Source: Paracidovorax citrulli (lineage in GTDB: Bacteria; Pseudomonadota; Gammaproteobacteria; Burkholderiales; Burkholderiaceae_C). Taken from it: a stretch of 51,764 nucleotides of DNA. The stretch spans positions 1 to 51,764 of the forward strand of contig NZ_FNEY01000036.1 in assembly GCF_900100305.1 (NCBI RefSeq), written 5' to 3'. The notes under the pieces were generated by a model. The model did not search any database, was not told the origin of the DNA, and saw only the letters and a list, made by a program, of their open reading frames with translations. The position numbers and the translations under genes were made by a program. Below are positions 17,338 to 25,752 of this stretch, piece by piece (position 1 is the stretch's first letter; each line of letters begins with the position of its first letter).

Positions 17338-18342
17338 TCAGGCGCCCTTGCCCGGCAGGGCGGGAGGCGGGGTGCCGTCGCCGCCACCGCCGTCCTTGCC
17401 GCGCGACGTCCAGAGCGAGGCCACGATCGAACCGGCGATCAGCGCGCCCGTCACCAGCAGCGCATAGCCGATCGGGATCTTGTAGAGGTCGATCAGCAGC
17501 ATCTTCGCGCCGATGAACACCAGCACCATCGCCAGGCCGTAGGCCAGCAGGTGGAAGCGGTCCGCCAGGTCGGCCAGCAGGAAGTACAGCGCGCGCAGGC
17601 CCAGGATCGCGAAGATGTTCGCCGTGAGCACGATGAACGGATCGCTCGTGATCGCGAAGATCGCCGGGATGCTGTCCACCGCGAAGATCACGTCCGTCAC
17701 GCCGATCATGATCAGCACCACGAACAGCGGGGTGAACAGCTTCACGCCACCCACCACCGTGGTCATCTTCTCGCCGTCGAACGTGTCCGACATGCGGATG
17801 CGGCGGCGCAGGAACTTCAACACCGGGTTGGTGGAGATGTCCGGCTCCTGCCCCGCGGCGATCCACATCTTCACGCCCGTAATGACCAGGAACGCGCCGA
17901 ACACGTACAGCAGCCAGTGGAACGTGGCCAGCAGCCAGGCGCCCGCCAGGATCAGCACCGTGCGCAGCACGATCGCGCCGATGATGCCGATGATCAGCGC
18001 GCGCTTCTGGTATTCCGCCGGCACGGCGAAGTAGCTGAAGATCATCAGGAAGACGAAGATGTTGTCCACCGACAGGCTCTTCTCCACCAGATAGCCGGTG
18101 ATGAACTGCATCGATACCGTGTTGGCCACCTCCCGGCCCTGCGAGCCGTCCAGGTACCACCAGAGGATGGCGACGAACACGAACGCGAGCGAGAACCACA
18201 GCAGGCTCCAGCTCAGCGCTTCCTTCATGGTCACCTTGTGCGCGCCCTGGCGTTCCATGACCAGCAGGTCGATGGCGATCGCCACGACCACGAACAGGCC
18301 GAAGCCGGCCCACATCCAGGGGGTTCCGATCGTTTCCACCAT
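17338..18342 (-). CDS. TerC-family integral membrane protein (Alx-like)
   Basis: The 334-residue protein has about nine membrane helices. The family signatures are present: EALSWSLLWFSLAFVF, YLVEKSLSVDNIFVFL (about residues 84-99) with its conserved acidic pair, and VTDVIFAVDSIPAIFAIT (about 222) with the second. In E. coli the homologue Alx works in manganese export and pH response. GGGAGG lies 9 nt before the ATG. It begins a minus-strand group with the 54-residue protein and DUF2062. Its leader contains a terminator-like hairpin. An NhaR-like lysR gene is divergent. Confidence 0.9.
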   Translation of the reverse strand: MVETIGTPWMWAGFGLFVVVAIAIDLLVMERQGAHKVTMKEALSWSLLWFSLAFVFVAILWWYLDGSQGREVANTVSMQFITGYLVEKSLSVDNIFVFLMIFSYFAVPAEYQKRALIIGIIGAIVLRTVLILAGAWLLATFHWLLYVFGAFLVITGVKMWIAAGQEPDISTNPVLKFLRRRIRMSDTFDGEKMTTVVGGVKLFTPLFVVLIMIGVTDVIFAVDSIPAIFAITSDPFIVLTANIFAILGLRALYFLLADLADRFHLLAYGLAMVLVFIGAKMLLIDLYKIPIGYALLVTGALIAGSIVASLWTSRGKDGGGGDGTPPPALPGKGA

Positions 18343-18402
18343 GGTGTCAGCCCTCCCGGCGCCCGCGGCGCGTTGCAGTGGTCAGCGACAGGAACGACAA
18401 CG

Positions 18403-18432
18403 AAAAAGCGCCGCGCCCGGCTGGCTCGGCGC
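18403..18432 (-). promoter_or_regulatory. Terminator-like hairpin in the terC leader (possible attenuator)
   Basis: On the minus strand GCGCCG and CGGCGC form an all-GC 6-bp stem followed directly by TTTTT, 61 nt before the terC ATG. A second hairpin, GGTGC-N8-GCACC (18455-18438), lies just upstream. No gene on this strand needs termination here, as the next gene is divergent. That points to regulated termination of the terC transcript. It does not match the yybP-ykoY (Mn2+) consensus by eye. A 44-codon open frame (18481-18347) runs through the hairpin and stops 4 nt before the terC start. Confidence 0.4.
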
Positions 18433-18645
18433 CCGGCGGTGCGGCATGCGGCACCAGGGACAGTGGGTAGGTGGTCATCATGGCGGTCAATCAGGTTGGA
18501 ATCGAAATGGAATGAACGGTGATGGGACAGGACAAACGGAATACGAGTCCGGACTGTCAGGCCTGCAGGCGCGGAAAGGAAGATAGCCCGGCCGTAAGAT
18601 CACTTCGGTTTTTTCGAACTGTTTCGCTTCGTTGTCCTACAAAAC

Positions 18646-19536
18646 ATGAGCCAGAGCTTCAACTATCGGCACCTCTACTACTTCTCGGTGGTCGCCAAGG
18701 AAGGCGGCGTGGCCCGCGCCGCCGAGCGGCTCGACATGGCCGTGCAGACCATCAGCGCCCAGGTGCGCTCGCTGGAGAAAGACCTCGGCACCGCCCTGCT
18801 GCGCGCCGAAGGCCGCAACCTCGTGCTCACCGACGCGGGCGTGGCCGCCATGCACGAGGCCGACCAGATCTTCGCCCTGGGCGAGCAACTGCAGCACCGC
18901 GTGGCCGAAGCCGCCACCGGCCGCGTGCTGCGGCTGAACCTGGGGATCTCGGACGGCATCGCCAAGGTGGCCGTGCACCGCCTGCTCACCCCCGTGCTGG
19001 ACGCCCCCCACCTGCGCCTGCTGTGCCACGAGGGCGAATTCCAGCCCCTGCTGGGGGAACTCGCCCTGCACAAGCTCGACGCCGTGCTGGCCGACCGCCC
19101 CGCCCCGCCCAACCCGGCCCTGAAGACCACCAGCCAGCTCCTGGGCACCAGCCCCATCGCCTGGTATGCCCCGCAGCAGTGGGCCGACGCCGCTGCCCGC
19201 GACTTCCCCCACAGCCTCGCCGTCGTGCCCGTGCTGCTACCGACCGAACACGCCGCGGCCCGCGCCCGCATCGACCACTGGCTGGAGCGGGAACGCATCC
19301 GGCCGCGGATTGCGGGGGAGTTCGAGGACAGCGCCCTACTGGCTACCTTTGCGAGCACCGGCATGGGCGTGATGCCCGCGCCGGAGTCGATGGGGGAGCA
19401 TCTGGGGCGCACGCACGGGCTGGTGGCGGTGGGGACGACGGCGGACGTGCAGGAGCAGTTTCACCTGATCTTCAGTGCGAGGAAGGTGATGCATCCGTTG
19501 GTGGTGCGGTTGGTGGAGGGAGGGACGCTGGATTGA
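18646..19536 (+). CDS. LysR-family regulator, NhaR-like
   Basis: The 296-residue protein opens with NYRHLYYFSVVAKEGGVARAA, the winged-helix start typical of NhaR, the LysR activator of Na+/H+ antiporter genes in enterobacteria. HTH residues lie at about 20-40 and the effector domain is unremarkable and complete. It is divergent from terC across a 303-nt spacer that holds the terC leader and no other gene I can support. Control of terC, in response to cation or pH stress, is a reasonable inference. Target and ligand are unproven. Confidence 0.88.
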   Translation: MSQSFNYRHLYYFSVVAKEGGVARAAERLDMAVQTISAQVRSLEKDLGTALLRAEGRNLVLTDAGVAAMHEADQIFALGEQLQHRVAEAATGRVLRLNLGISDGIAKVAVHRLLTPVLDAPHLRLLCHEGEFQPLLGELALHKLDAVLADRPAPPNPALKTTSQLLGTSPIAWYAPQQWADAAARDFPHSLAVVPVLLPTEHAAARARIDHWLERERIRPRIAGEFEDSALLATFASTGMGVMPAPESMGEHLGRTHGLVAVGTTADVQEQFHLIFSARKVMHPLVVRLVEGGTLD

Positions 19537-19589
19537 GAGGGATGCAGAGGACGGAATAACAGAACCAGCGCGCCCGCGAGACAACGAAG

Positions 19590-19835
19590 GAAAGAAAGCG
19601 CCGGATTCCGTCTTCGGACGAGGTGAGCGGTGGGCAGGGCCGCCCGAAATGCTGGGGGTACCAGAGATGCACGCGCGCCTGGTTCGCGACTTCGACGGTG
19701 ATGCCCAGGTCGGACAGCACGGAATCCGCATGGGCCTGCGCGGCTTTTTCACCCGACTCGCTCAGGTCCTGGTCGTCGAAGTAGAAGAGGTCGTAGTCCT
19801 TGATGTCGGTACTGCGGGGCGGTTGGCTTGAAGGT
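19590..19835 (-). pseudogene. Nucleotidyltransferase-family (COG3575-like) remnant
   Basis: The minus-strand frame reads KDYDLFYFDDQDLSE, then VEVANQARVHLWYPQHFG and PPLTSSEDGIRRFL. This matches the central and C-terminal part of the NTP_transf_6 nucleotidyltransferases. The N-terminal half and the conserved C-terminal cysteine segment are missing, and the frame ends in unrelated sequence. It is fused directly to a sulfatase remnant upstream, so it is a scar of rearrangement and not a working gene. Confidence 0.65.
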
Positions 19836-20028
19836 TCCGGATGGCCTGGGTGCGGCTGCGCACCACCCAGTTCCTACATCTTGGCGTTCCAGTCCATGGC
19901 TAGGCATGGCTGGTGCCGTCAAGGCGACCGCAGCGGGCCAGTAGGCGATCCAGGGAACACGGATGCCGCCTTCTGTCAGGTCCATCTTCCCGCCGACCAG
20001 GGGTCAGTTGTCGGAGAAGCGTTCGCCG
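19836..20028 (-). pseudogene. Sulfatase fragment, duplicated from the intact gene
   Basis: About 193 nt match, with roughly 80% identity, the stretch 21135-21326 inside the intact sulfatase gene, including the region encoding MDLTEGGIRVPWIA. Small indels break the frame. The homology stops abruptly at 20028, 8 nt before the toxin stop codon. Either an old tandem duplication or a second sulfatase gene was cut down here, with the toxin-antitoxin pair now between the copies. Confidence 0.7.
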
Positions 20029-20035
20029 AATCAGG

Positions 20036-20425
20036 TCACTTGTCGCCAAGCGGCCATAGCCGGGCGAAATCGAACGAAAGTTGACGGTGGTGCCGGATGG
20101 ACAGCAGATACACCGCCTCTTCGGCATCCGTGGCCACATACAACATCAGGTAATCACCATGCAGGTATTCCCGCAGCGCACCGGCAGCGCCCATCGGCAG
20201 CGCGGCAAGCTGGGCCAGGGCCTCGGTCGATTGCGGCGGGTTGCCCAGGTAACGCCTGCCTATGCGGGGAAAGCGCGCAAGGTTGGGAATGACGGTGGAA
20301 CGCAGTTCAACCAGCAAGTCGTCGAAGGCAAAGGCAGCGTCTGCCTCCGTCAAGAATGCTTCCAGGGCGTCCAGCCGCTCCAGAAAACTGGCGGTCAGCT
20401 CGACCCGGTAGCTCGCCTCAGCCAC
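20036..20425 (-). CDS. RelE/ParE-family toxin
   Basis: The 129-residue protein has the RelE/ParE plan: N-terminal helix pair (SFLERLDALEAFL), central strands and a C-terminal VYLLSIRHHRQLSFDF strand. Family members either cleave mRNA at the ribosome (RelE) or block gyrase (ParE); which applies is not decided by sequence here. The start overlaps the antitoxin stop by 8 nt, giving tight translational coupling. Order is antitoxin first, as usual. Confidence 0.82.
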   Translation of the reverse strand: MAEASYRVELTASFLERLDALEAFLTEADAAFAFDDLLVELRSTVIPNLARFPRIGRRYLGNPPQSTEALAQLAALPMGAAGALREYLHGDYLMLYVATDAEEAVYLLSIRHHRQLSFDFARLWPLGDK

Positions 20426-20741
20426 GCTTTTTGGAGGCCTTGCCGGCAGTCAAGGCGGCGCGGCGTTGCTGGATCTGGGCGATGGCGGTGTCCGCGCCGC
20501 AGGTGCGTCCTGCCTCGATGTCGGCCAAGCCGCGCCTGGCATCGTCGATCAGCAGCAGGTGGATGTGCTCGCGCTCCAGGCGATGGTAGTAGTCGAGCCG
20601 GTCGGCGTCGATCAGTGCGACGTAGCTCTCGCCGTTCTTGGTGATGATCTTCTCGGCGCCCGCCTTGGCCTGGTCGGCCAGCTCGGACAGGCGGGAGCGT
20701 GCCTGGGTGAACGGTACGACATCGCTTGCGGAAAAACCCAT
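20418..20741 (-). CDS. Phd/YefM-family antitoxin
   Basis: The 107-residue protein begins with VVPFTQARSRLSELADQAK and continues with EKIITKNGESYVALID, the Phd/YefM DNA-binding fold. The C-terminal half would wrap the toxin. GAGGTG lies 4 nt before the ATG. Overlapping palindromes upstream are the likely site for autorepression by the complex. The pair sits inside the sulfatase duplication scar, consistent with a mobile addiction module. Confidence 0.85.
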   Translation of the reverse strand: MGFSASDVVPFTQARSRLSELADQAKAGAEKIITKNGESYVALIDADRLDYYHRLEREHIHLLLIDDARRGLADIEAGRTCGADTAIAQIQQRRAALTAGKASKKRG

Positions 20742-20765
20742 GGTGCACCTCGGCTAGGGAGTCAG

Positions 20766-20780
20766 CAGAATTCTGTACAG
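20766..20780. promoter_or_regulatory. Overlapping palindromes, toxin-antitoxin operator
   Basis: CAGAATTCTG (20766-20775) and CTGTACAG (20773-20780) are perfect palindromes sharing 3 nt, 25-39 nt before the antitoxin ATG. On the minus strand TTGCCG is followed after 17 nt by TGTACA, a possible promoter that the palindromes would cover. Confidence 0.45.
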
Positions 20781-20809
20781 TCTAACCCCGGCGGCCCGGC
20801 AAAGTGGGC

Positions 20810-22186
20810 CTACCGCGCCGGCATGTCCTTGTCCGTGTAGCAGAGGCTCACGGTCGCATCCCCCGGAATCGCCGGCATGGTCGCCTCCCACGCTTCCCAG
20901 GCCTGCACCATCTCCGCCAGCCGCCCAGGCTGCAGCGGCGCCAGGTTGGCCCGCTCGCGCTCGTCCTGGGCGAGGTTGAACAGGTAATCCACGCCATCCA
21001 CCCGCAGGTATTTCCAGTCGCCGTGCCGCATGGCGCGCTGGCCGCGGTGGTTCATGCGCCAGAACAGGGGGCGGTCGGCGGTCCAGGCCGCGGCGTGCAG
21101 CAGCGGGGCCAGGGTCTGGCCGTCCCACGGGTAGTCCGGATGCGGCTGCGCGCCGCCCAGCTCCAGCATGGTGGCGCTCCAGTCCATGGTCAGGCAGGGC
21201 TGGGCACTGGTGCCGCCGGGGGCGATGGCGGCGGGCCAGTGGGCGATCCAGGGCACGCGGATGCCGCCCTCGGTCAGGTCCATCTTGCCGCCCACCAGGG
21301 GCCAGTTGTCGGAGAAGCGCTCGCCGCCGTTGTCGCTGGTGAAGACGACGAGGGTGTCGCGCTCCAGGCCGTGGGCGCGCAGCGTGTCCATGATGCGGCC
21401 GATGCCCTCGTCCATGTGGTGGATCATGCGGCGGTAGGTTTCCACGTTGCCGCCGGCCAGGTGGTAGATGGGCTGCTTGCTGTCGCGCAACTCGTGGGCC
21501 AGGGCCTCGTCGTCGCGGGTTTCCCAGGGCCAGTGCGGGGCGGTGTAGTGCACGCTCAGGAAGAACGGCGTGCCCTGCTCTTTTGCGCCGCCGGCCATGC
21601 GCGCGATGTAGTCCACCGAGTGGTCGGTGATGAGGTCGGTCAGGTAGCCCTCCTGGGCCTTTTCCTCTTCGCCGAACCAGAGGTCGTGCGTGCCGTTGGC
21701 GCCGCAGTGGGTGAAGTAGTCCACCCCGCCGGACATGGGGCCGAAGAATTCTTCGTAGCCCGACGTCAAGGGGCTGAAATGCGGCGGGTAGCCCAGGTGC
21801 CATTTGCCCATGAGGGCGGTGCGGTAGCCGGCGTCCTTGAGCAGCGAGGGCAGCGTGGGGTGGGCGGGCGGCAGGCCCAGGCGGTCGTTGCCGCGGGTGG
21901 CGGTGCGGATCGGTTCCTCGGCCGCGCCGCGCAGGCGGTATTGGTAGCGCGCCGTCATGAGCGCGAAGCGCGTGGGCGAGCAGACGGGCGAGTTGGAGTA
22001 GCCCTGGGTGAGCTTCAATCCGCCGGCGGCCAGACGGTCCAGCACGGGCGAGACGGGGCCGAAGGCGGCATCGCGCCCGCCGTAGCACCCCAGGTCGGCG
22101 TAGCCCAGATCGTCGGCGACGATGAAGACGATATTGGGCCGCGGTGCGGCGCGGCCCGTGGGAGTATTCACCGGTGCGGCGCTCAC
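20810..22186 (-). CDS. Sulfatase (arylsulfatase-like, C-type)
   Basis: The 458-residue protein has the sulfatase metal site ADDLGY (about residue 24), the modification motif C69-S-P-T-R, where cysteine becomes formylglycine, FTSDNGGE for the second metal pair, and GGKMDLTEGGIRVPW. GTG at 22186 overlaps the TGA of the Bug gene (GTGA), so this start is preferred. There is no signal peptide, so the enzyme is probably cytoplasmic and acts on an imported sulfate ester. The Bug gene upstream may supply the substrate-binding protein. A maturation enzyme is needed; the nearby SUMF1 protein lacks the expected cysteines. Confidence 0.88.
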   Translation of the reverse strand: MSAAPVNTPTGRAAPRPNIVFIVADDLGYADLGCYGGRDAAFGPVSPVLDRLAAGGLKLTQGYSNSPVCSPTRFALMTARYQYRLRGAAEEPIRTATRGNDRLGLPPAHPTLPSLLKDAGYRTALMGKWHLGYPPHFSPLTSGYEEFFGPMSGGVDYFTHCGANGTHDLWFGEEEKAQEGYLTDLITDHSVDYIARMAGGAKEQGTPFFLSVHYTAPHWPWETRDDEALAHELRDSKQPIYHLAGGNVETYRRMIHHMDEGIGRIMDTLRAHGLERDTLVVFTSDNGGERFSDNWPLVGGKMDLTEGGIRVPWIAHWPAAIAPGGTSAQPCLTMDWSATMLELGGAQPHPDYPWDGQTLAPLLHAAAWTADRPLFWRMNHRGQRAMRHGDWKYLRVDGVDYLFNLAQDERERANLAPLQPGRLAEMVQAWEAWEATMPAIPGDATVSLCYTDKDMPAR

Positions 22187-23169
22187 GGGCGGTATCCCGA
22201 GTTGCGGATCACGGGCTCCCACTGCTTGCGGTAGGCGGCGATGCTCTGGCGCGTCTGCGCGGGGGTGCTGGCGACGGGGTCCAGGTGGTTGTCCTTGAAC
22301 TGCTTTACGACCTCCTTGTCCTGCATCACCTTGTGGATGGCCGCGGCGTAGCGGTCCACCTGCGCGGCGGGCATGGAGCGCGGCGCGAACAGGGTGTTCC
22401 AGCCGGAGGCGGCCAGGTCCACGCCGGACTGCCGCAGCGTGGGCACCTGGGGCAGTTCGGGCAGGCGCTGCTCGCTGGAGACGGCCAGCAGGCGCAATTT
22501 GCCGGCCTCGTGCTGGGGCTGCAGGGCGTCCAGCGTGTCCACGGCCACGGGGATCTGGCCGCCGATCAGGTCGGTGATGAGCGGGGCCGATCCGCGGTAA
22601 CCCACGGCCTCGGCGGCGATACCGGCCTTCTCCCCCAGCATCAGCGCGAAGAAGTGCGGCAGGCTGCCGGTGGCGGGCACGCCGATGTTGGCCGAGCGCG
22701 GGTTGGCGCGCATCCAGGCCAGCAGGTGCTGCATCTCGCGCACGGGCACCGCGGCACCCACGGCCACGCCGAAGACGTAGTTGTTCACTTCGCTCACGGG
22801 CACGAAATCCTGGTCGGGCTGGTAGCCCGCGTCGCTCACCACCAGGGGGGAGACGACCATCACCGCGGGGTTGGCCAGCAGCAGCATGGGCTGGTTGGGC
22901 GGCGCGTTCTTCACGTACTGGGCGGAGATGCGGCCACCCGCGCCGACCTTGTTCTCGACGATGACGGGGGTGCCGAGCACGCGCTGCAGCTTGTCGCCGA
23001 CGATGCGGGCGACGCGGTCGCTCGATCCGCCCGGGGCGTAGCCCACGACGATGCGCAGGGGGGTGTCCTGCGGCTGGGCCAGCGCGGCGCCCGCGCCCAG
23101 GGAGGCGGCTGCGCCCAGCAGGGCCGGGCGGGCCAGGGTGTTCAAGAGGAATTCGCGGCGCAGGGTCAT
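22183..23169 (-). CDS. Bug-family (TctC-like) extracytoplasmic binding protein
   Basis: The protein has about 328 residues. It starts with a twin-arginine-like or Sec signal (RREFLL, cleavage near ALAQ), then LRIVVGYAPGGSSDRVARI, the Bug ligand-loop signature, and PVIVENKVGAGG, ending with a typical W-E-P-V-I-R motif. I prefer ATG at 23169, which has GGAG upstream, over 23184. Bug proteins bind small carboxylates or similar anions for TTT transporters. It is co-transcribed and overlaps with the sulfatase, suggesting a sulfated organic acid as ligand (inference). A marR-type gene is divergent. Confidence 0.88.
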   Translation of the reverse strand: MTLRREFLLNTLARPALLGAAASLGAGAALAQPQDTPLRIVVGYAPGGSSDRVARIVGDKLQRVLGTPVIVENKVGAGGRISAQYVKNAPPNQPMLLLANPAVMVVSPLVVSDAGYQPDQDFVPVSEVNNYVFGVAVGAAVPVREMQHLLAWMRANPRSANIGVPATGSLPHFFALMLGEKAGIAAEAVGYRGSAPLITDLIGGQIPVAVDTLDALQPQHEAGKLRLLAVSSEQRLPELPQVPTLRQSGVDLAASGWNTLFAPRSMPAAQVDRYAAAIHKVMQDKEVVKQFKDNHLDPVASTPAQTRQSIAAYRKQWEPVIRNSGYRP

Positions 23170-23257
23170 GGCGGAGCACTCCATCGGCAGGGATGGCAGG
23201 CACTGTACGCAGCGGCCTCACAATTGTTCAAATCAACCCCGATGAGGACATTCCCGC

Positions 23258-23878
23258 ATGGCGACGCGCACCTCCCGTCCTGCCGCCCGTTCCGCTCCCT
23301 CCTCCCCGTCCGCCCCGTCGGGCCCTCCCGCAGGCAATCCGCTGGCGGCGCCGGCCCAGCCCGGCGACCTGCTGCTGTACCGGCTGGTGAAGCTGGCGGC
23401 GGCATCGGGCCGCCTCGTCACGCGGCTGTGCGAGCGCAGCCACGGCATCACGCGCCGCGAATGGGGCGTGGTGATGTGGCTGGCGCAGGAGCCGGGGCTG
23501 CAGCCCTCGGTACTGGCGGTGCGGCTGGAGCTGGACCGCGCCCGGGTGTCGCGGGCGATCGGCTCGCTGGAGGACAAGGGCCTGGTGCAGCGCAAGGCCC
23601 TGGCGGCCGGCCGGCCGGCAGCGCTGCACCTGACGGAGGCCGGGGCACGGCTGCATGCCGCCCTGTGGCCGGAGGTGCGGGCCATCAACCGGGACCTGGC
23701 CCTGAGCCTGGACGCGGAGCACCTGGAGGCCCTGGACCGCAGCCTGGCGCGGCTGCAGGAGCGGGTCGCGCAGCTGGAGCGGCAGCCGGCGGGCGCGGCG
23801 CCGTTTCCGCCGCGCAGCGGGGGCGCGCGGACCGGCGGGCGGCGGGGTGCGGCACCGGGCGGCGGGCCCGCGGCTTGA
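23258..23878 (+). CDS. MarR-family transcriptional regulator
   Basis: The 206-residue protein has a Ser/Pro/Ala-rich N-terminal extension (residues 1-35), then a MarR winged helix with [41 protein letters not shown] and a basic wing. The C-terminus is a low-complexity Gly/Arg tail. GAGGA precedes the ATG. It is divergent from the Bug-sulfatase operon over 73-88 nt containing the palindrome ACAATTGT (23220-23227), so control of that operon is likely. Confidence 0.85.
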   Translation: MATRTSRPAARSAPSSPSAPSGPPAGNPLAAPAQPGDLLLYRLVKLAAASGRLVTRLCERSHGITRREWGVVMWLAQEPGLQPSVLAVRLELDRARVSRAIGSLEDKGLVQRKALAAGRPAALHLTEAGARLHAALWPEVRAINRDLALSLDAEHLEALDRSLARLQERVAQLERQPAGAAPFPPRSGGARTGGRRGAAPGGGPAA

Positions 23879-23942
23879 TCTGGGGCAAGACCGGCCGGGC
23901 CGCGGGCGCAGGGCGGCGGCGGGCCCTGCGACAATGCCCGCC

Positions 23943-25073
23943 ATGAGTTTCGCCCCGCTCCAGAACGACACCTTCCTGCGCGCCTGCCGGCGCCAGGCCA
24001 CCGACTACACGCCCCTGTGGCTGATGCGCCAGGCCGGCCGCTACCTGCCCGAATACAAGGCCACGCGCGCGCGCGCGGGCAGTTTCATGGGGCTGGCCAC
24101 CAACGTGGATTACGCGACCGAGGTCACGCTGCAGCCTTTGGAGCGGTTTCCGCTGGATGCGGCGATCCTGTTCTCCGACATCCTGACGGTGCCGGACGCG
24201 ATGGGCCTGGGCCTGTCGTTCGCCGAGGGCGAGGGTCCGCGCTTCGCGCGTGTGGTGCGCGACGAGGCCGCCGTGGCCGAACTCGCCGTGCCGGACATGG
24301 AGAAGCTGCGCTACGTGTTCGACGCCGTGACCTCCATCCGCCGGGCGCTGGACGGCCGGGTGCCGCTGATCGGTTTTTCCGGCAGCCCCTGGACGCTGGC
24401 CTGCTACATGGTGGAAGGCTCTGGGTCAGACGACTACCGGCTGGTGAAGACGCTGATGTATTCCCGGCCGGACCTGATGCACCGCATCCTGGCCATCAAT
24501 GCCGACGCCGTGGCGGCCTACCTGAACGCGCAGATCGACGCGGGCGCGCAGGCGGTGATGGTGTTCGACAGCTGGGGCGGCGTGCTGGCCGACGGCGCCT
24601 TCCAGGAGTTCAGCCTGGCCTACACCACGCGCGTGCTGGCGCAGCTGAAGCGCACCGGCGTGGACGGCACCGACGTGCCGCGCATCGTGTTCACCAAGGG
24701 CGGTGCGCTGTGGCTGGAAGACATGAAGGGCCTGGACTGCGAGGTCCTGGGCCTGGACTGGACAGCCAACCTGGCCCGCGCCCGCGCGCTCGTGGGCGGC
24801 GCGGTGGGCGGCCCCGGCAAGGCGCTGCAGGGCAACATCGACCCGAACGTGCTGTTCGCGCCGCCGGAGGCGATCGCCGCCCAGGCGCGCGCGGTGCTGG
24901 ACCGTTTCGGCGCCCCGCATACGGACCGCGGCACCACCGGCCCCACGCACATCTTCAACCTGGGCCACGGCATCAGCCAGCACACGCCGCCGGAGCACGT
25001 CGCCGCCCTGGTGGAGGCGGTGCATGGCCACTCGCGGGCGATGCGCGCGGCGGCGGGCACGGGCCGCGCCTGA
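23943..25073 (+). CDS. hemE: Uroporphyrinogen decarboxylase
   Basis: The 376-residue protein has all the family marks: [14 protein letters not shown] near residue 27, the substrate aspartate in [30 protein letters not shown], and the C-terminal [16 protein letters not shown]. It converts uroporphyrinogen III to coproporphyrinogen III in heme synthesis in the cytoplasm. Start [14 protein letters not shown] is the usual N-terminus; an in-frame ATG three codons upstream is possible. A 0.68-kb spacer with DnaA-box-like sites separates it from priA. Confidence 0.97.
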   Translation: MSFAPLQNDTFLRACRRQATDYTPLWLMRQAGRYLPEYKATRARAGSFMGLATNVDYATEVTLQPLERFPLDAAILFSDILTVPDAMGLGLSFAEGEGPRFARVVRDEAAVAELAVPDMEKLRYVFDAVTSIRRALDGRVPLIGFSGSPWTLACYMVEGSGSDDYRLVKTLMYSRPDLMHRILAINADAVAAYLNAQIDAGAQAVMVFDSWGGVLADGAFQEFSLAYTTRVLAQLKRTGVDGTDVPRIVFTKGGALWLEDMKGLDCEVLGLDWTANLARARALVGGAVGGPGKALQGNIDPNVLFAPPEAIAAQARAVLDRFGAPHTDRGTTGPTHIFNLGHGISQHTPPEHVAALVEAVHGHSRAMRAAAGTGRA

Positions 25074-25136
25074 AGCGGGCAGCCGCGCGCCGGCCCGGCC
25101 GTACGGTGCACGGCCGGGCATCCACCGCACCCTGAC

Positions 25137-25669
25137 TTATGCACACCGCCGGCACCAGGGCGGTGCAGCCGTGCTGCCTGCGACTGCGCGGCGTGGCGGC
25201 GCTGGTGATTTCTTCAAACGGCGCCAAGTCGTTGATTCATATGGGAAGCAGGGCCGCTGCCGAATTTCCGGGCAGCGTGACGGAAGCCCGTGTTTTCAAG
25301 GGCCTGCGCGCGGTACGCAGTGGATATCAACAAAGTTATCCACAGAAACTCTGGATTTCTCCAAAACCCTCGTCAAATCAAGCACTTGCCGGGTGAACCG
25401 AAGGCAGAACCGCACCAGGAAGCCCCCTCCTACCACAATCCAGAGGGCTGCGGAACTCTTGACAAGGCCACTTATGCACACTCCGGCGCATGCGGCGGCG
25501 CAGCAATCCACAGGCTGGAGCCGAAGACGGAACTTGAAACAGTTCGCCCAACAGCATTGATTTAAAAGGCTTTTTTCTTCACCCTGGGAACAGCGGAACA
25601 CCATCGCGCGCGGCAGCTGTGCACCGCCTGCCCCCTGGATGTACCGGGATGCCCACAAAGTTATCCACA
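25137..25669 (+). other. DnaA-box-like cluster between hemE and priA
   Basis: The 679-nt gene-free spacer 25074-25752 holds four 9-mers that fit TTATNCACA, all on the plus strand: TTATGCACA (25137-25145), TTATCCACA (25336-25344), TTATGCACA (25472-25480) and TTATCCACA (25661-25669). The order G-C-G-C and spacings of 199 and 189 nt within pairs suggest duplication of a two-box unit. A short AT-rich segment with a T6 run lies at about 25558-25577. The spacer is clearly less GC-rich than its flanks. Possible roles are an origin-like or DnaA-titration site, or DnaA control of priA. No convincing open frame was found. Confidence 0.55.
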
Positions 25670-25752
25670 CCCCGGCCCGAAAACCTTCCGTGCACCCGGC
25701 GGCCGCTTGCGGCAGACTCGGGCGCCGCCCTGCACTTGCCTCCGTCCCTTCC

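Noticed and set aside
18343-18645. yybP-ykoY (Mn2+) riboswitch upstream of terC
   Set aside because: The conserved loop sequences of that motif are not visible, although the leader is structured.
20810-23221. An 803-codon frame that would fuse a long N-terminal part to the sulfatase
   Set aside because: The first 345 codons are the out-of-frame reading of the Bug gene; the GTGA overlap gives the true sulfatase start at 22186.
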